Under the pieces are notes generated by a model, which was given only the letters and a program-made list of their open reading frames with translations, searched no databases and had not been told where the DNA came from. Below are positions 10,845-22,937 of a stretch of DNA of 64,000 bases, piece by piece (position 1 is the first letter of the stretch; the number at the start of each line of letters is the position of its first letter). This DNA comes from Euptelea pleiosperma. Taxonomy: Eukaryota; Streptophyta; Magnoliopsida; Ranunculales; Eupteleaceae. The stretch is taken from assembly GCA_035048495.1 (NCBI GenBank), contig CM068546.1:35482674-35546673 (forward strand), read 5' to 3'. The translations under genes were made by a program, and so were the position numbers.

Positions 10845-11105
10845 ACAATAAAATTAAAAATAGTCGTGCGAATCAGGGATGAGTCCATTGACCGTTGATT
10901 CAAGAGATCCACGGTTCAAGAAAGGGTCGATGTCTTTTTTTGTCCGGCTGCAAGTGGAATAATGTGGGCCGGCATCAATGTCTTAATCGCCACCCACCAC
11001 CAAATAGTGAAATAAGATTCCTTGTACATTTTTAAATTGATTCTGCCTTGATGTCTGCCTAACTTCCACCTACTACCTTTTTTAAAATTGCTTGATGTTT
11101 CCAAT
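10845..11105. other. intergenic, no gene seen
   Basis: Low-complexity AT-rich spacer. The last 8 bases (TTTCCAAT) are the TSD of the next element. Confidence 0.5.
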
Positions 11106-11506
11106 CATGGTTTTAAAAACGGCCGTTTAAACGGTAACGCCCCAAGCCCGTTTCCGTTTAAACCGTTTAAACCTGTTTTATCGGTTTTAAAAAAAAGGGC
11201 CTTTTTTTTATTTTAACGGCCGTTAAAATCGTTTCAACAGCCGTTTAATTTCAAAAAATTTAGTAAAAAAAACGGCCGTTAAAATCCGTTAAGTTCCTTT
11301 TTTTTTTTTTAATTTTCAAATTTCAAATTTTGAATTTCAGCGCCACTTTTTCCATTTTTTTTCGTTAAAATCGTTAAAACCGTTAAAATCTGTTTAATTC
11401 CGTTTTTTCTCATTTTTTTTCATTTTTGCCCCTAATCGTTTCAATCCGTTTTAACGGTAACACCCCCAGTCCGTTTCACCGTTAAAACAGCCTCCTTTAA
11501 ACCTTG
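11106..11506. mobile_element. hAT-iter MITE, CGTTAAA type, exact 8-bp TSD
   Basis: The termini are CATGGTTTTAAAA and TTTAAACCTTG. TTTCCAAT flanks both sides exactly (11098-11105, 11507-11514). The interior repeats CCGTTTAAACC and CCGTTAAAATC-like units. It is in inverse orientation to the copy at 2902. Confidence 0.85.
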
Positions 11507-11550
11507 TTTCCAATCCCTTACATGCAAATCAAAGCTCAAGTTGCTGTAGG

Positions 11551-11810
11551 TGAAATAAGAGTAAACCACATATGAACCTGATCCGTGATTTCTAAGCAGT
11601 GGATTGAAGTTATTTTCATGGGTTGATTTTAACCGTAGGAATTTGAGCATTATTGATCATTATTTGGGTTCAAAGATCCAAATTTTGTAAATCACTAATC
11701 AGGCTGATTTTTCGTTTGCAGGTCCACCTAGTGACTGGCCAAACATCCATACGGTCAGCGCCCTCTAATAGTGAGCCACGTGGCTCGTATTGAGGTCTGT
11801 GATTTGTGAG
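11551..11810. repeat. right part of an FB-A MITE
   Basis: The interior TTTTCATGGGTTGATTTT and a complete right arm (GGCCAAACATCCATACGGTC, then GAGCCACGTGGCTCG) are present. The left G-box arm is gone. Confidence 0.65.
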
Positions 11811-12514
11811 GTCCCTTTTATAGATAATTTCCTTCGTTAACAGGAATCTTTGTAACTGGTTGTTGCTGAAGTGTCCATGTGATCTATTGTAAGCATTCCT
11901 AACTTCTTTTTTTTCTTTTAAGGGAATGAATTGGAAAAAAATTTAGATGCAGAGGACTTTGGATGCAGTCGACACAGAGGGTTATCGTGGCCCTACATGG
12001 CTCATTTTTTTGGGCACACTAACTGCATGGATGTGTAAACCACCCCTTGGTCGATAAGTATACTAAAAAAAGTTGATAATTTATAGCAGTTGGATTAAGT
12101 GTCCAAAAAATATGCAAAAAAAGTTAAATTCTGAATTTTTTTTGGAAAAAAAGGCCGTTAAATCCGTTAAATTCTATTAAAATCCGTTAAATTTTGATTT
12201 AATTCCATTTTTTTAAAAATTTTGAATTTCAGCGCCATTTTTTTATTTTTTCCAATTTTGCCCCTGGCCAATTCAATCCGTTTAAACAATTTAAACGATA
12301 ACGCCACCGGTCCGTTAAACCATTAAAACGGCATCCTTTAAACCATCAACACAATAGCCATTATGCTAACTAAATAGCTTAATTTCCAACATCTAATGAA
12401 AGAAAACATGATATTTTCATAATAAAGGAAAAATTCATTTACTCAAATGCATGATAAAAATTACTAAAGAAATGACAAAAACACAATCATCAAAGAAAAC
12501 ACGATATTTTCAAT
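11811..12514. repeat. FB fragment and CGTTAAA-type hAT-iter remnant
   Basis: An FB-type half-copy lies near 12000-12110 (TGCATGGATGTGTAAACC). At 12150-12350 GTTAAATCCGTTAAA repeats and the end CCTTTAAACCATC show a truncated hAT-iter element. The rest is A-rich. Confidence 0.5.
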
Positions 12515-12903
12515 GAGTCCGACTAGAGCTACACCCATTTCTTACATCTAGTTCCTACACCCAGGGGTGGGCCCCACATGGATATCATGTTGGACAATCC
12601 AACCGCACAATGAGGTTTTCATGCTATGGTTACCTTCATAGAAATCAGAAAAATTCAACATTCCCAACCTCATGAAAAATAGACTTTAATTTGAAAAATC
12701 CAGACCATCCAATTAAACCATTATTTTGGGTCAAATTTTTATATGGTTGGCAATCTCAAAATGAACTGATTTTTTGTGATGATGATCATCACGTCAAGAA
12801 CAGCTCAATGTATGGTTGGATTATCCAACATGATCTCTATGTGGGTCCCACATTCGGGTGTAAGAACTGGATGTAAGAAATGGGTGTAGCTCTAGACGGA
12901 CTC
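12515..12903. mobile_element. TIR MITE with 9-bp TSD
   Basis: The element starts GAGTCCGACTAGAGCTACAC and ends with the inverse (GTAGCTCTAGACGGACTC). TIRs extend about 110 bp, including CCCATTTCTTACATC and ATCATGTTGGACAATCC. ATTTTCAAT flanks both ends exactly (12506-12514, 12904-12912). No coding content; probably a Mutator-type MITE. Confidence 0.85.
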
Positions 12904-13450
12904 ATTTTCAATATTGACTGATCACACAAAATGCCAAAATGTAATATCAAGAACAATTTGCAATCTCACACGAGGGTTCTAGTTTGATAAGGACAAACAT
13001 CCATGAGCTGCTTCATTTGCCAAAATTTAATGTGGATGTTTGTCAATGTACTAATACATATATGTAGTTTGTATGTTGGGTTCGGGTTGAGGCTTGGGTT
13101 GGGCCAAGCCTCAACCCTAACCAACCCTATTTGATCGGGTTGCCAAAAATCCGTCCCGTGCCCAACCTAAGTTCTGAAAAGGCTAACCCAACACAACCCT
13201 AACGTCGGGTTCAACCCGTCGGGCTCGGGTTGAACCCGCCCAAGTTGCAGCCCTAATTGCACCCCACATAATGGTCAATAATATTGCTCAATTCAACGGT
13301 TAAAATCAACCCACGAAAATGACTGCAATCCATCGCTTAGAAATCACTAACCAGGTTGATTTTTGGTTTGTAGGTCCACCAAGGGATTGGCAAAACAACC
13401 ATATAAACGGTCAATGTACTCTAAAAATTGTCACGTGGCTCATATTGCTG
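12904..13450. repeat. iterated GGGTT/AACCC repeat and FB-A right half
   Basis: The stretch 13070-13250 is built from GGGTTGGG, CAACCCTAACC and TCGGGTTGAACCCG units, a motif-iterated repeat. From 13255 to 13450 the right half of an FB-A copy is recognisable (AAATCACTAACCAGGTTGATTTTT, in part). Confidence 0.5.
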
Positions 13451-14740
13451 GCGGTTAGTGAAGTTTGATTCGTAGTTGTGGATATCATATTTGACCCCCT
13501 GTCCCCAACCCCAAGCAGACACGTGTCCTTGCAGGTACCAAAAGCGCATGTGTGCACGTCACTCTAGGCATGGGGGCCCATGTTAATTTACAGACCCCTG
13601 CTAAATACATATATTTGTTCACTTTTTCAAGTGAGATCACTGCAAGCTGGACTTGGCCAGTGAGACAAGAATCTCTCCAGATCAACCAGAAATTCCTTCC
13701 AGCAAACGGGCACATTGCAATGAGAGGTTGGGAAGGAGTCCAACTTCCATGCAGCTAGACTCCTTCCAACCCATGTACTTAAATAGAAGCAAGATCTCTA
13801 CCAATCCTGACCAAGATTAGGGAGTTCCCCACTTGGACAAGGAATTCCACTTGTGATATCTCGTGAGGGATGCCGCAGAAATAGAGGTTTCCCTAGAAGT
13901 GAAAGAGATGGAGGGAAAGTCCTAATTGGAGTCCTCCATCCTTCTTCCAAAAGTAAGTCCCCCTCTCGACCTATAAATATAGGTCGATCGGCAAAGGTAT
14001 ATAAGGATCATCGAATCCCTCGTCAAGCAGCCCTACACTTGTTTAATTTCTAGTAACCTTTTCCATTCCCTGACTTTGGCATCAGAGGATCTTTTGTATG
14101 CCCAAGCCCACCGAACGTGTAGATTCATCAGTGGTTTGAATCTCCACCTCTTCTCATCAAGACAGACTATCGGGGATCGTTGGATGAAAGTAAAATTCTC
14201 CATAGTAGTGACTGAAAACTGTCTTAGGATGAGGTAGCGCCGAAAAATTTCTTGGAATGAGGTTGTGAGGTGAAGGCCTTGCAACTATCTTGGCTTGCCT
14301 CTCTAGTTTTGCTGTTTTTTTTTTATTTATTATGCCTTGAGAGATCGATCTAGTGATCTCAATGACCCGAGTGAATTCTTGGCTTAGGACATTGTGTGGT
14401 CCAAATTTCTTCAGCAGTATAGTATTCGACCTCACACCTCAATTGTCCAAGTCGAAGCTCAACACAAAATAAACCAAATCCCCAAATCAAATGGCTGTTG
14501 TGTATGGCAAGCCAAATCAAATGACCGGAGTCTCATGCCGGTCATTCACCACTCTGACAAAAGTTAAAAAAAACCATTGGCCCATTGGGTTGTCCGATCA
14601 TAGACTCGAGCTTGTATTGTTCAAAAATATCCAATCAATATATAGAGTGGGAATCTCCTATGCTAGTTGAGATACCAAGAAAAGATTCAAAGCTTAATAT
14701 TTGTATTACAATGCCACTTCAGCCCTAGAAGTTTTTATTT
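13451..14740. other. long interval without a recognised gene
   Basis: Short open frames occur on both strands (for example minus 14435-14157), but none matches a family I know or shows convincing splice sites. The stretch 14480-14560 (CAAATCAAATGGCTG, GGCAAGCC, CCGGTCATTC) resembles the inside of the TIR element at 18736-19796. Confidence 0.4.
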
Positions 14741-15110
14741 TTAAGTTCGTGTTCCAAAAAAAAAAGGTAAAACTCTAGATACCAATGGGTTTTTTAATTT
14801 TCGCCGGAGTGGTGGATGACCGGCATTAGACTCTGGTGAGTTGGTCTCCGTTGATGGACAACTAACCCATTGGTATCTCTTGGCTTGCCGTCCACAACGT
14901 CCATTTGATTTGGGGGTTTGGTTTTGATCAAAACCCTTGTCCCGCATGGTTGAAGACAAGGGTATTTCTATCTTTTAATGTAAAATATTATGGTCAACTC
15001 GAGTCAACATTGGTCAACTGACCTTGGACCAAGACATAGGGGGGTATGTCAGCTTTTTCAAAAAGTGTGTGTGTGTGTGTGTGGGGGGGGGAATTTCAAA
15101 GATAACATGG
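14741..15110. mobile_element. partial MULE-like element related to 18736-19796
   Basis: It shares inner sequence with the element at 18.7 kb: CCATTGGTATCTCTTGGC, GACCTTGGACCAAGACAT, then GGGGGTATGTCAGCTTTTTC. It ends in a TIR of the form AACATGGGGGGTATGTCAAA. A GT run and G run lie inside at 15065-15091. The opposite terminus was not found. Confidence 0.5.
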
Positions 15111-15345
15111 GGGGTATGTCAAAAATAAAATTAATAGAGATTTTGTGTTATGAGCACAAAATTATAGCCATTTGAAGCTAAGGTTTGCATTTAGGCTTTT
15201 TTGAAGGCCTTGTTTTGATCGAATTTCAAAGATAACATGGGGGGTATGTCAAAAATTAATAGAGATTTTGTGTTATGAGCACAAAATTATAGCCATTTGA
15301 AGCTAAGGTTTGCATTTAGGCTTTTTTGAAGGCCTTGTTTTGATC
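15091..15345. repeat. near-perfect 130-bp tandem duplication
   Basis: Unit 1 (15091-15220) and unit 2 (15221-15345) both start GAATTTCAAAGATAACATGG and end TTGTTTTGATC. They differ mainly by a 5-base gap. Such low divergence suggests a recent duplication, overlapping the TIR of the element to its left. Confidence 0.85.
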
Positions 15346-15991
15346 GAATGGCTCCATGTAATAGAACAAAACCTATTCTATATCACAATCTCACTACAAA
15401 AAAAAGTGTTAAATTTAAACGATTTGATTCTAAACCTGCTAAAACGCCTTTTGACTTCAAACTCGATGTCACGATCTATGAGTTTGATCTTTCTTCTTTC
15501 ATTTCCTAAAAGTAAGGATTGCACGATACTTATGCTTATCAATGAAGCCCTCTGATTCCGACCCCTCGAGTCCAAGTCTCGGGGTTGGAAAAGTGCCCAC
15601 TGTCTTCCTTCCTCCAGTTTGGCATTGAACATAAGGAACCCCTTACAGGCAGACAACCGCTCCCGAATTGCGTATTCAATCATAAATTAAAAAAACAAAA
15701 AAAGAGAAAGTGTATCACAATTAGAATTCTCTAAGATATAATTGTAATCTTATATATATTATAAACTATATTAGACTTGATATTGTTTATTCTATTGATA
15801 GATTAAGTAAACACTTGCATCTCAAGACATTAAGTGGAGCTACGGCTTCTTAAATATCTACCAAATAGATAAGTATTGCCTCATCCACTTTGGAGTTAAT
15901 TAGAATTTATTACACTAGATAAGACTAGTGAGGAAGCCGAATGACTACGAAGTTTTACAGGAATGCACTATCTCGAGATAAACGGATCATA
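15346..15991. other. EH2 downstream region, no gene seen
   Basis: AT-rich. An open minus frame at 15378-15683 has no recognisable domain. The bases just left of 15992 are probably the EH2 3' untranslated region. Confidence 0.45.
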
Positions 15992-17645
15992 TCAAAACTT
16001 CCGTATGAAGTTGTAAATATGCGTGTTGATTTCATCCGCTTTTTCCTGGTTGATGAAGTGACCAACTCCTTCCATTATAACTACTTCCTGCAGGAGGGGC
16101 ACATCTTTCTTGAATCCACCGCCATGTATATATTCCTTCATACCTGGGAAACCATAGGTCAAGTCCAGGTCCCCCAAAATAAACTTAACTGGTACTTTCA
16201 CTTGTGCCCCAGTCCATGGTGCAGTTTGCTCCCAGGTTCTGCAAAACAAATCATAAACAAAAACAATGCTCACTGAGCTGCTTTTTTTAATAATTAATCA
16301 AATTTTGTAGCAGACATACAGGTCCATAGCTCGGTAGTAGTTGAATCCACCAGTGAAGCCTTTCTGTTCGAATATGTTTGCGTAATAATTAATGTCATCT
16401 TCGGACAACCAAGAGGGCAAGGTAATTGGAATGTTGGGTGAAATTTGTAACCCGGTTTCTTTAGGTATCATGAATGGACCTGGATTGAATGAAGTTAGAA
16501 ATTTCGTCAATAATGTTGCAGTATCAAAGCGGGCGAACTCGGCTTCCATCTCTCCAGGCTCCTACAAACAAAAAAAAAAAAAGAAGAATTATAGAGTAGG
16601 TTTGTAGGATCAGGGCTGAGTCTCTCAGGAGTGGCAGTTTTGAGAAAACTCACTTCCAGGAAATCCTAATTCCTGAGAACCAAACACAGCCTGACGAATT
16701 ATGGCTTGATAAATAGACTATTTTACCTATTTAGATTTTCACACCTAAACTAATCTCAAATCCAACAACTAGAAAGCACCCCCATTCAAATGCTCAAATC
16801 CAATGGCTTGAAATCACTAATTAAGCTGATTTTTGATGTGTAGGTCCAACAAGAGGTGAACCATACACCAATGGTTTTGTGGGTTCGAAAGTGTGTGCAA
16901 CATGGTATTTTGGAAGGGGACTTCAAACTTTGAAGTCCCCGATCTACAACACAAGATCAGCATTGAAAAACTATTGTGACAAAATTACACTCCCAACAAG
17001 AAAATTGAATTTCAATCACAGTCCACAAGAACAGCAACCAACTTAAATATGTTAAAATTGATAACGACCTGGAATCTGCAAATATAGAAGTCATCACCAA
17101 AGAAGGCTCGAAAGCCGTCGACGAGCTTCATTGATGGGTTTCGCGGCATAAAGGCCACGCTCAAGTTCACCAGTGCCTTCACCCGGTCTGGCCGGAACAA
17201 GCACAAATGCCAAGCGATGTATGCTCCCCAGTCATGTCCCACCACAAACACCTAATTAAACACCATAAAAGACAAGAAAAGCTGCCTCATCAAAACCAAA
17301 ACTTTGAATTTTATATATAAATATATTAAAGTTAAAAATGAACAAAGTATGAAAAATGTTTTGATCCACCTGGTCTTGACCAAGGGCGCCGACGAGGGCA
17401 ACCAGATCGCCGACAAGGTGAAGAGTGCTGTAGCTATCGATGGCTGTTGGGGCGTCTGTGTCGCCATAACCACGCATATCAGGAGCCACGGCTCGGTAAC
17501 CGCATGCAGCAAGTGCGACTATCTGGTGTCGCCATGAGTACCAAAGCTCGGGGAAGCCATGAAGTAACAGCACTACTGGGCCTTGACCCTTCTCAGCTAT
17601 GTGCATGTTTATCCCATTTACAGCTACCATCCTATGCTCTATTCC

Positions 17646-17651
<6 letters not shown>
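15992..17651 (-). CDS. EH2: soluble epoxide hydrolase, 4 exons
   Basis: Exons 17651-17370, 17251-17069, 16561-16320 and 16238-15992 give 317 aa in frame with GT-AG introns of 118, 507 and 81 bp. The catalytic set is complete: HGFP 31-34, D101, Y150, Y231, D261 (GDLDLTY) and H296 (GVGHF). It is the nearest relative of EH1 (shared FMPRNPSMK and GDDFYICRFQ), with its own replacements in the cap: FDTATLLTKF, LQISPNIPIT and YYANIFEQ. It has EQTAPW where EH1 has ELTAAW. The conserved start MEGIEH at 17651 is preferred. The same frame stays open upstream to an ATG at 17750 through a GA tract that would encode an Arg-Glu run, so an N-terminal extension is possible but unlikely. The nearest neighbour is EH3, 2.7 kb upstream. 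Intron 2 holds an FB-B-like fragment (16690-16880). Confidence 0.95.
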
Positions 17652-17695
<44 letters not shown>

Positions 17696-18735
17696 GGCTT
17701 TTAAAATGCAGAGTAGACCGTATAGAAAACTGGGAAAAACTAATATGCAATTATGCAAATGGTTGTATATTTTATAGTATGCAAATGTGGCTAGAAGGTG
17801 AGACGTAACAACCATTCCCTAACCAAGATTCCGCAACCTCTCTCCTTAACCAGGTGTTAACCAGGTTAATCAGGGGTTTGGTTGTTCCGTGTCGCTTTCT
17901 CGCCGTATGCAAGAAATCGATCGAATCAGACAAATACTTTGACATCAAGTAGACGGTAGACGTTCATCCTAAAAATGCCAGGTGATACCCCTTTCGGGTC
18001 GACTGACCCATTAATATTTGGTGCGCCTCTTAATCGATCTACACAACAAATATCTAGTCTGATTGGTGATTTCTTGCTATTGAATTTGAAAACTTACAAA
18101 AAATGCTCAAATCCAATGGCCAGAAATCACCCGGTGAAAATGATCAAATACAATAACCAAATATTACCAATTAGCTGCTTTTCATGTGCAGGATATCAAG
18201 GGGTGGGTCAAATGTTCATGGGTCAGTGGGCCAAAAGATTGTGCCCACTGCATTTATGGGGATGGACATCAAAGTTTTCCAAATCAAATGAAATGGGGTT
18301 TCGGTTTCGGGACCGGGTCATGGAAACATTGGAAGGTATTTTCTTCGTGAAATATTCTTTTATGCATGGAAATTTGATGCAGTTGATGAGTGGCACTACA
18401 TTGTGCATATTTTGGGGTCCACTGACCGCTGTATAGCCTACCACTTAGCACTTTTTAATTAAGGAGTGATTTCAGCCATTATTTCAAGCATTTGGTTTTT
18501 TGGGTATTAAACTTAACAGCTAGATTAGTGATTTCAAACCTTTCCATATTGTACCCCAAATAATGCTCAAATTCCCGCGTTAAAATCAACCAATGAAAGT
18601 GACTGCAATCCCAAAAAAAATTAAAAAAAATAAATAGCATTGCATCATGGGATCAAGTCGTGCCAAATATTGCATTTTGGCATTTTAGCATTAAAGATGC
18701 TCTTAGCTGTCAGGCTTGTTTTGTTTTAATTATTA
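17652..18735. repeat. EH2 upstream region with FB-B-like MITE
   Basis: A CT tract (17651-17690) abuts the EH2 start, and TACTATAAAATATAC on the coding strand near 17775 could be its TATA region. From 17985 to 18260 inverted arms (GACCCATTAATATTTGGTGC; GGGTCAAATGTTCATGGGTC) define an FB-B-like copy. A degenerate half-copy follows at 18410-18620. Confidence 0.5.
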
Positions 18736-19241
18736 GGAAAATTTTGACATACCCCCCCATGTTATCTTTGAAATTTAACATCCCGCTCCCACACAACCAA
18801 ATTTTGAAAAAGCTTACCTATACCCCCCTAAGACCTGGTCCACTATCTAAGACCACTGTTGACTAACAAATTGTTTTACCCAAATGCCATTTGCTTCAAC
18901 CTGATTAGAATAAGAACATATGGGTTTGTCTAAAACCCAATCTCAAATCAAACTGCTGTGGTGGTCGGCCAATCATGAGACTCCGGTAGGTTGACCACTC
19001 AGCACCGGTCACTAACCTATTAGGGTCTCTTGGCCTGCCAACCACCGCTTTTGCAAACAATTTTAAAACACAATGTCACAAAAGAACTTGTATACAGTTC
19101 TTGGTGATAAGAGTGCTAGTTGTACAAGTTGGAAGCATGTTGTATTCGGTAGCTAAAAAGAAAGGCCTTGCACTCAATCGAAACACAAAGAGCAGGCAAT
19201 TTCATGGGACGAAGGGAAACATGATTTCTAGTTTTGTTTGA

Positions 19242-19272
<31 letters not shown>

Positions 19273-19796
19273 AAAAGCTTTATTCCTTTGGTTTAGTACT
19301 CCTTCAAAGCTCTTGGTATAGCAAATGGGTTGATGTAACAAGGTATTACATGCCAAAGGTGTCAAGTATAACCATTTACTCATGGCTGCCATTTGGGCCC
19401 ACTAACAGCATGAATGTTTAGCCCACCCTTGGTAGACATTCATACCAAAAATCAGCTACAACCTTCAACACAGTTCATATATGGAGGTTGTTAACCAAAG
19501 AGATGTTGATCTTTTCTTTTTGTGCGGAAGGTACAAACAATCCAACAATGGATTTGGCAAGAAGACAAATTCTCAAGCAGATCGTTGAGATGATGATGAT
19601 GCACACAGAACTCATCTCGATGGTAGCATCCAATTGATCATCGGAAAACTTCTTTTACGGACAACAAAGAGGTCATTCTATCTCTCAATGGTGAGACCTG
19701 ATAGAGGACCGGGTCATGGGGGTATGTCAGGTTTTTCAAAATGTGAAGGGGTATATCAAATTTTAAAGATAACATAGGGGTATGTCAAAATTTCCC
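18736..19796. mobile_element. MULE-like TIR element, about 1.06 kb
   Basis: TIRs of about 110 bp. The left starts GGAAAATTTTGACATACCCC and the right is its inverse, both with a TTTTGAAAAA...ATACCCCC pattern and GACC(C/T)GGTCC. The flanks TAATTATTA and TAAATATTA match in 8 of 9 bases. Inside are a CT tract (19240-19272), half an FB-B MITE (19333-19460) and unrecognised sequence that may be captured host DNA. No transposase. Confidence 0.7.
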
Positions 19797-20346
19797 TAAA
19801 TATTAATATTATATTTTTCCTGCAAAAAGACAGCATTGACAAGACTACTACCACGTAGACTTACATAAAGTAATGTTGAAAAAACGTGCTGCTATTTATT
19901 TAGAGTAACTGGTGCAATGTTTCCAAATGACACCATGTAGTTTGTTGATAAGGCATCTAAGGCTATAATTAAAAAAAGGAACAGTGAATGCCAGCTCAGC
20001 ACTGTCAACCACCGTTGGATTCTCGGGACGAGATTTTGGGTGGAATTTTGAGTGCGCGGATCCCAACCCTTAAAATATTACTTCAAAAAGAAAAAGAAAA
20101 AGAAAAAAAAATAGTAGCAGAAGAAAAACACAAGGGCATAAGTTAACCGCACAAGAGAGAAAAAGAAAGGAAAGTGACATTGAGATGTTTGTCACTACGA
20201 GATGAGGAAGATGAGCACCAATGTACCACACAAGAAACACCGCTATATAGGTTTTACAGCTAAATCTATACAGCCCATTACAGAACAAACATACGAAGTC
20301 TTACAAGAAAAAGCTGGTTGAGGAGATAAACGAAGCTAGCAGATCA
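19797..20346. repeat. EH3 downstream region with dispersed repeat
   Basis: Positions 19987-20085 match the repeat at 2763-2880 (CAGCTCAGCACTGTCAACC). A purine-rich stretch follows. The last 50 bases are likely EH3 3' untranslated sequence. Confidence 0.5.
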
Positions 20347-21823
20347 TCAAAACTTCTGTATGAAGTCGTAAATATGTTTGTTGATTTCATCCGCTTTTTC
20401 CTCGTTGATGAAGTGACCAACTCCTTCCATTACAACTACTTCCTGCAGGAGTGGCACATCTTTCTTGAATCCACCACCATGTATATATTCCTTCATACCT
20501 GGCAAATTATAGGTCATGTCCATGTCCCCCACGATAAACTTCACTGGCACTTTCACTTGTGCTCCAGTCCACGCTGCAGTGAGCTCCCAGTTTCTGCAAA
20601 AGAAATTCAAATTACCATACTAAATTTACATGCGAATTTGTAGGTCATGTTCAGCCTGATTCGTGATCTCTAACCATTCTGATCAGTACCCCAAAAAAAA
20701 AAAAAAAACTCAAATCAACGGCTAGAAATCACCCTGGATCCACAAACTGAAAAACTAGTCGTTGGATTTAGTCATTTTTTTTTTTCATAATGGGCTTATG
20801 GATGGGTTGGAAACTGCATCACATAAACAAAACAAGGTTGACTGAGCTTTTATTTTAGAAATTAAATGGAAGTTTTTAGGACACATACAGGTCCATAGCT
20901 CGATAGTAGTTGAATCCTCCAGTGAAGCCTTTCTGTTCGAATTTACTAGCGTAATAAGTAATGTCTTCCTGAGACAACCAAGAGGGTAAGGTAATTGGAG
21001 TATTGGATGAAACTCCAAGCCCTTTTTCTTTAGGTATCATGAGTGGAACTTTATTGCGTGAGCTTAGAAATTTCTTGATTACTGTCTCAGCACCAACGCG
21101 AGCAAACTCGGCTTCCATCTCTCCAGGCTCCTACAACAAGAGAGCAATCAAACATATGAACTATGTATGGATCGAGTACCACAGAGCAATCAAACATATG
21201 AACAAGACTAATCAAATAACTGATCATGTGGTCGTTTAATAATATGGTAAAATTGATAATAACCTGGAATCTGCAAAAATAGAAGTCATCACCAAAGAAG
21301 GCTCGAAAGTTCTGGATGGGCTTCCTTAAAGGGTTACGGGGCTGAAAGACGACGCTTAGGCTTACCAGTGCCTTCACCCGGTCGGGTCGATACAAGCACA
21401 AAGGCCAAGCAATCAGTGCTCCCCAGTCATGCGCCACCAAAAACACCTTCAATTCCTCCCGTTATCAACATATATAAAAGCGAAAACAAGAAAATGAGAA
21501 AAATAATTATGAAAGAAGGGCCTCTCAAGCTTTTGCTTCACCTGGTCTTGGCCAAGGGCGTCAATAAGGGCGATGAGGTCACCAACAATGTGAAGAGTGG
21601 TATAGTTATCGGTCGAAGGTGGTGCATCGGTGTCCCCATAGCCACGCAAGTCAGGAGCCACGGCTCGGTAGCCGCAAGCAGCAAGTGCGACTATCTGGTG
21701 CCGCCATGTGTACCAAAGCTCGGGGAATCCGTGAAGTAACAGCACTACTGGGCCTTCTCCTTTCTCAGCTATATGCATGTTTATCCCATTTACAGCTACC
21801 ATCCTATGCTCTATTCCCTCCAT
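20347..21823 (-). CDS. EH3: soluble epoxide hydrolase, 4 exons
   Basis: Exons 21823-21542, 21446-21264, 21130-20889 and 20593-20347 encode 317 aa; introns are 95, 133 and 295 bp, the most compact copy. HGFP 31-34, D101, Y150 (DDFY), Y231 (NYYR), D261 (GDMDMTY) and H296 (GVGHF) are all present. It pairs with EH4: both have a KVFLV reading into exon 2 from an ATT-GAAG acceptor, PRNPL in the cap entry and FLSSRN in exon 3. One odd change is A99 in place of the usual Gly just before His100-Asp101 (VAHDWG). This position flanks the nucleophile elbow, so activity could be altered. The leader is GA-rich but interrupted. No sign of decay. Confidence 0.95.
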
Positions 21824-22580
21824 CTCTCTGATCTATATCTCTCTCTGTCTTTCTTCCACCAAATTCTAAACCTTCACTGTTGTTGATGCTGGTATGTAGA
21901 AGTGTAGAAATAGATCAAATCAAATGGATCAGTTGTACGCCAGATATTCGGCCAATGCGGTCAGTGGGCCAGATGGCAGCGTTGAGTGACAAAAATGGCG
22001 CTGGCTGACGTTAAAAAAGTCAGGTATAGACGATGCTTTTTATTCCATTTATATTTTTGTTCCCAAGCCCGTCCAAAAAGAGGGTGGCAAAGTGGGTGGG
22101 AGCGGATTCTATGCGCGAGGGCCGCACAGACGAAATAAAATAAAAAATTGAAAAATAAAAATAAAAATAAAACCGACAAACATGGTTGCGTTTGGAGAAA
22201 AAATCCGATGATCCAAGGGTTCTTCAAACTTTGAAGGTCCCCTCCCAAAATATTTGACACGTACCCTTTGTTAACCACCCCTAATCAACTAACCAAGTGG
22301 TAACGCGGTTGGGTTTAGGCCTTGATGTACGTGTCATACATTTTGGCAGGAACCTTCAAAATTTGAAAGACCCCAGCACGAGGAAATTTTTTTCTAGGTT
22401 GTGTTTTCTTTTTGCTTTTTCGTTGACGTGGGACCATTGAGCAGGGCCATTTTGTTTGGTCCGTGGGCCCTGTCGCATGGAATCTGTAACGTGAGAAATC
22501 TAATCTGCATAGGTTTACAGACTTAAACATTGTATCCACCTTTGAATGCTCTTTGAAAAGCGTGCTTTTAATTTATAATT
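21824..22580. other. EH3 upstream region, no further gene
   Basis: Purine-rich leader next to the EH3 start. A shared repeat (GAGCGGATTCTATGCGC, GGCCGCACAGAC at about 22100-22130) recurs at 45780-45820. No G-box MITE lies near this promoter, unlike EH1. Confidence 0.45.
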
Positions 22581-22937
22581 GGGTCGAGATGTAACAAGGT
22601 ATAGCTGAGATCTTTTCAAATGCGGAAGCGGCATTTTTCGTAGTCACAGCTGCCATCTTGGCCTACTGACCGCATGGATGTTTAGACCAACCCTTAGTAG
22701 ACATTCATACAAAAAATCAGCTTGTTTGATGATTTGAAGCCGTTGGTTTTAGTACTAAAATATGGTTGCATTCGACGGCTATAAGAACGCCTTAATAGGT
22801 GCTAAAATGTGCTAAAATCAAATGGTTACAGATTACCGATCAGTGGGTTAAACATTCATGCGGTCAATGGGCCCAGATAACATCGTGCTTCCCCGCATTT
22901 AAAAAAGTTTGAGGCATACCTTGTTACATCTTTTTCC
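22581..22937. mobile_element. FB-B MITE, complete, exact 9-bp TSD
   Basis: It starts GGGTCGAGATGTAACAAGG and ends CCTTGTTACATCTTTTTCC. TTTATAATT flanks both ends exactly (22572-22580, 22938-22946). The arms contain GGAAGCGGCATTTTTCG and CTACTGACCGCATGGATG. Shorter than its 404-405 bp sisters because part of the right arm is missing. Confidence 0.85.

Noticed and set aside
13853..14435. Overlapping frames of 60-90 codons on both strands
   Set aside because: No domain, no splice sites and no repeat support; chance open frames cannot be excluded.
17652..17750. N-terminal extension of EH2 (33 codons, Arg-Glu run)
   Set aside because: The extension comes from the GA leader and is absent from the other copies except a short one in EH4. 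The family start is MEGIEH.
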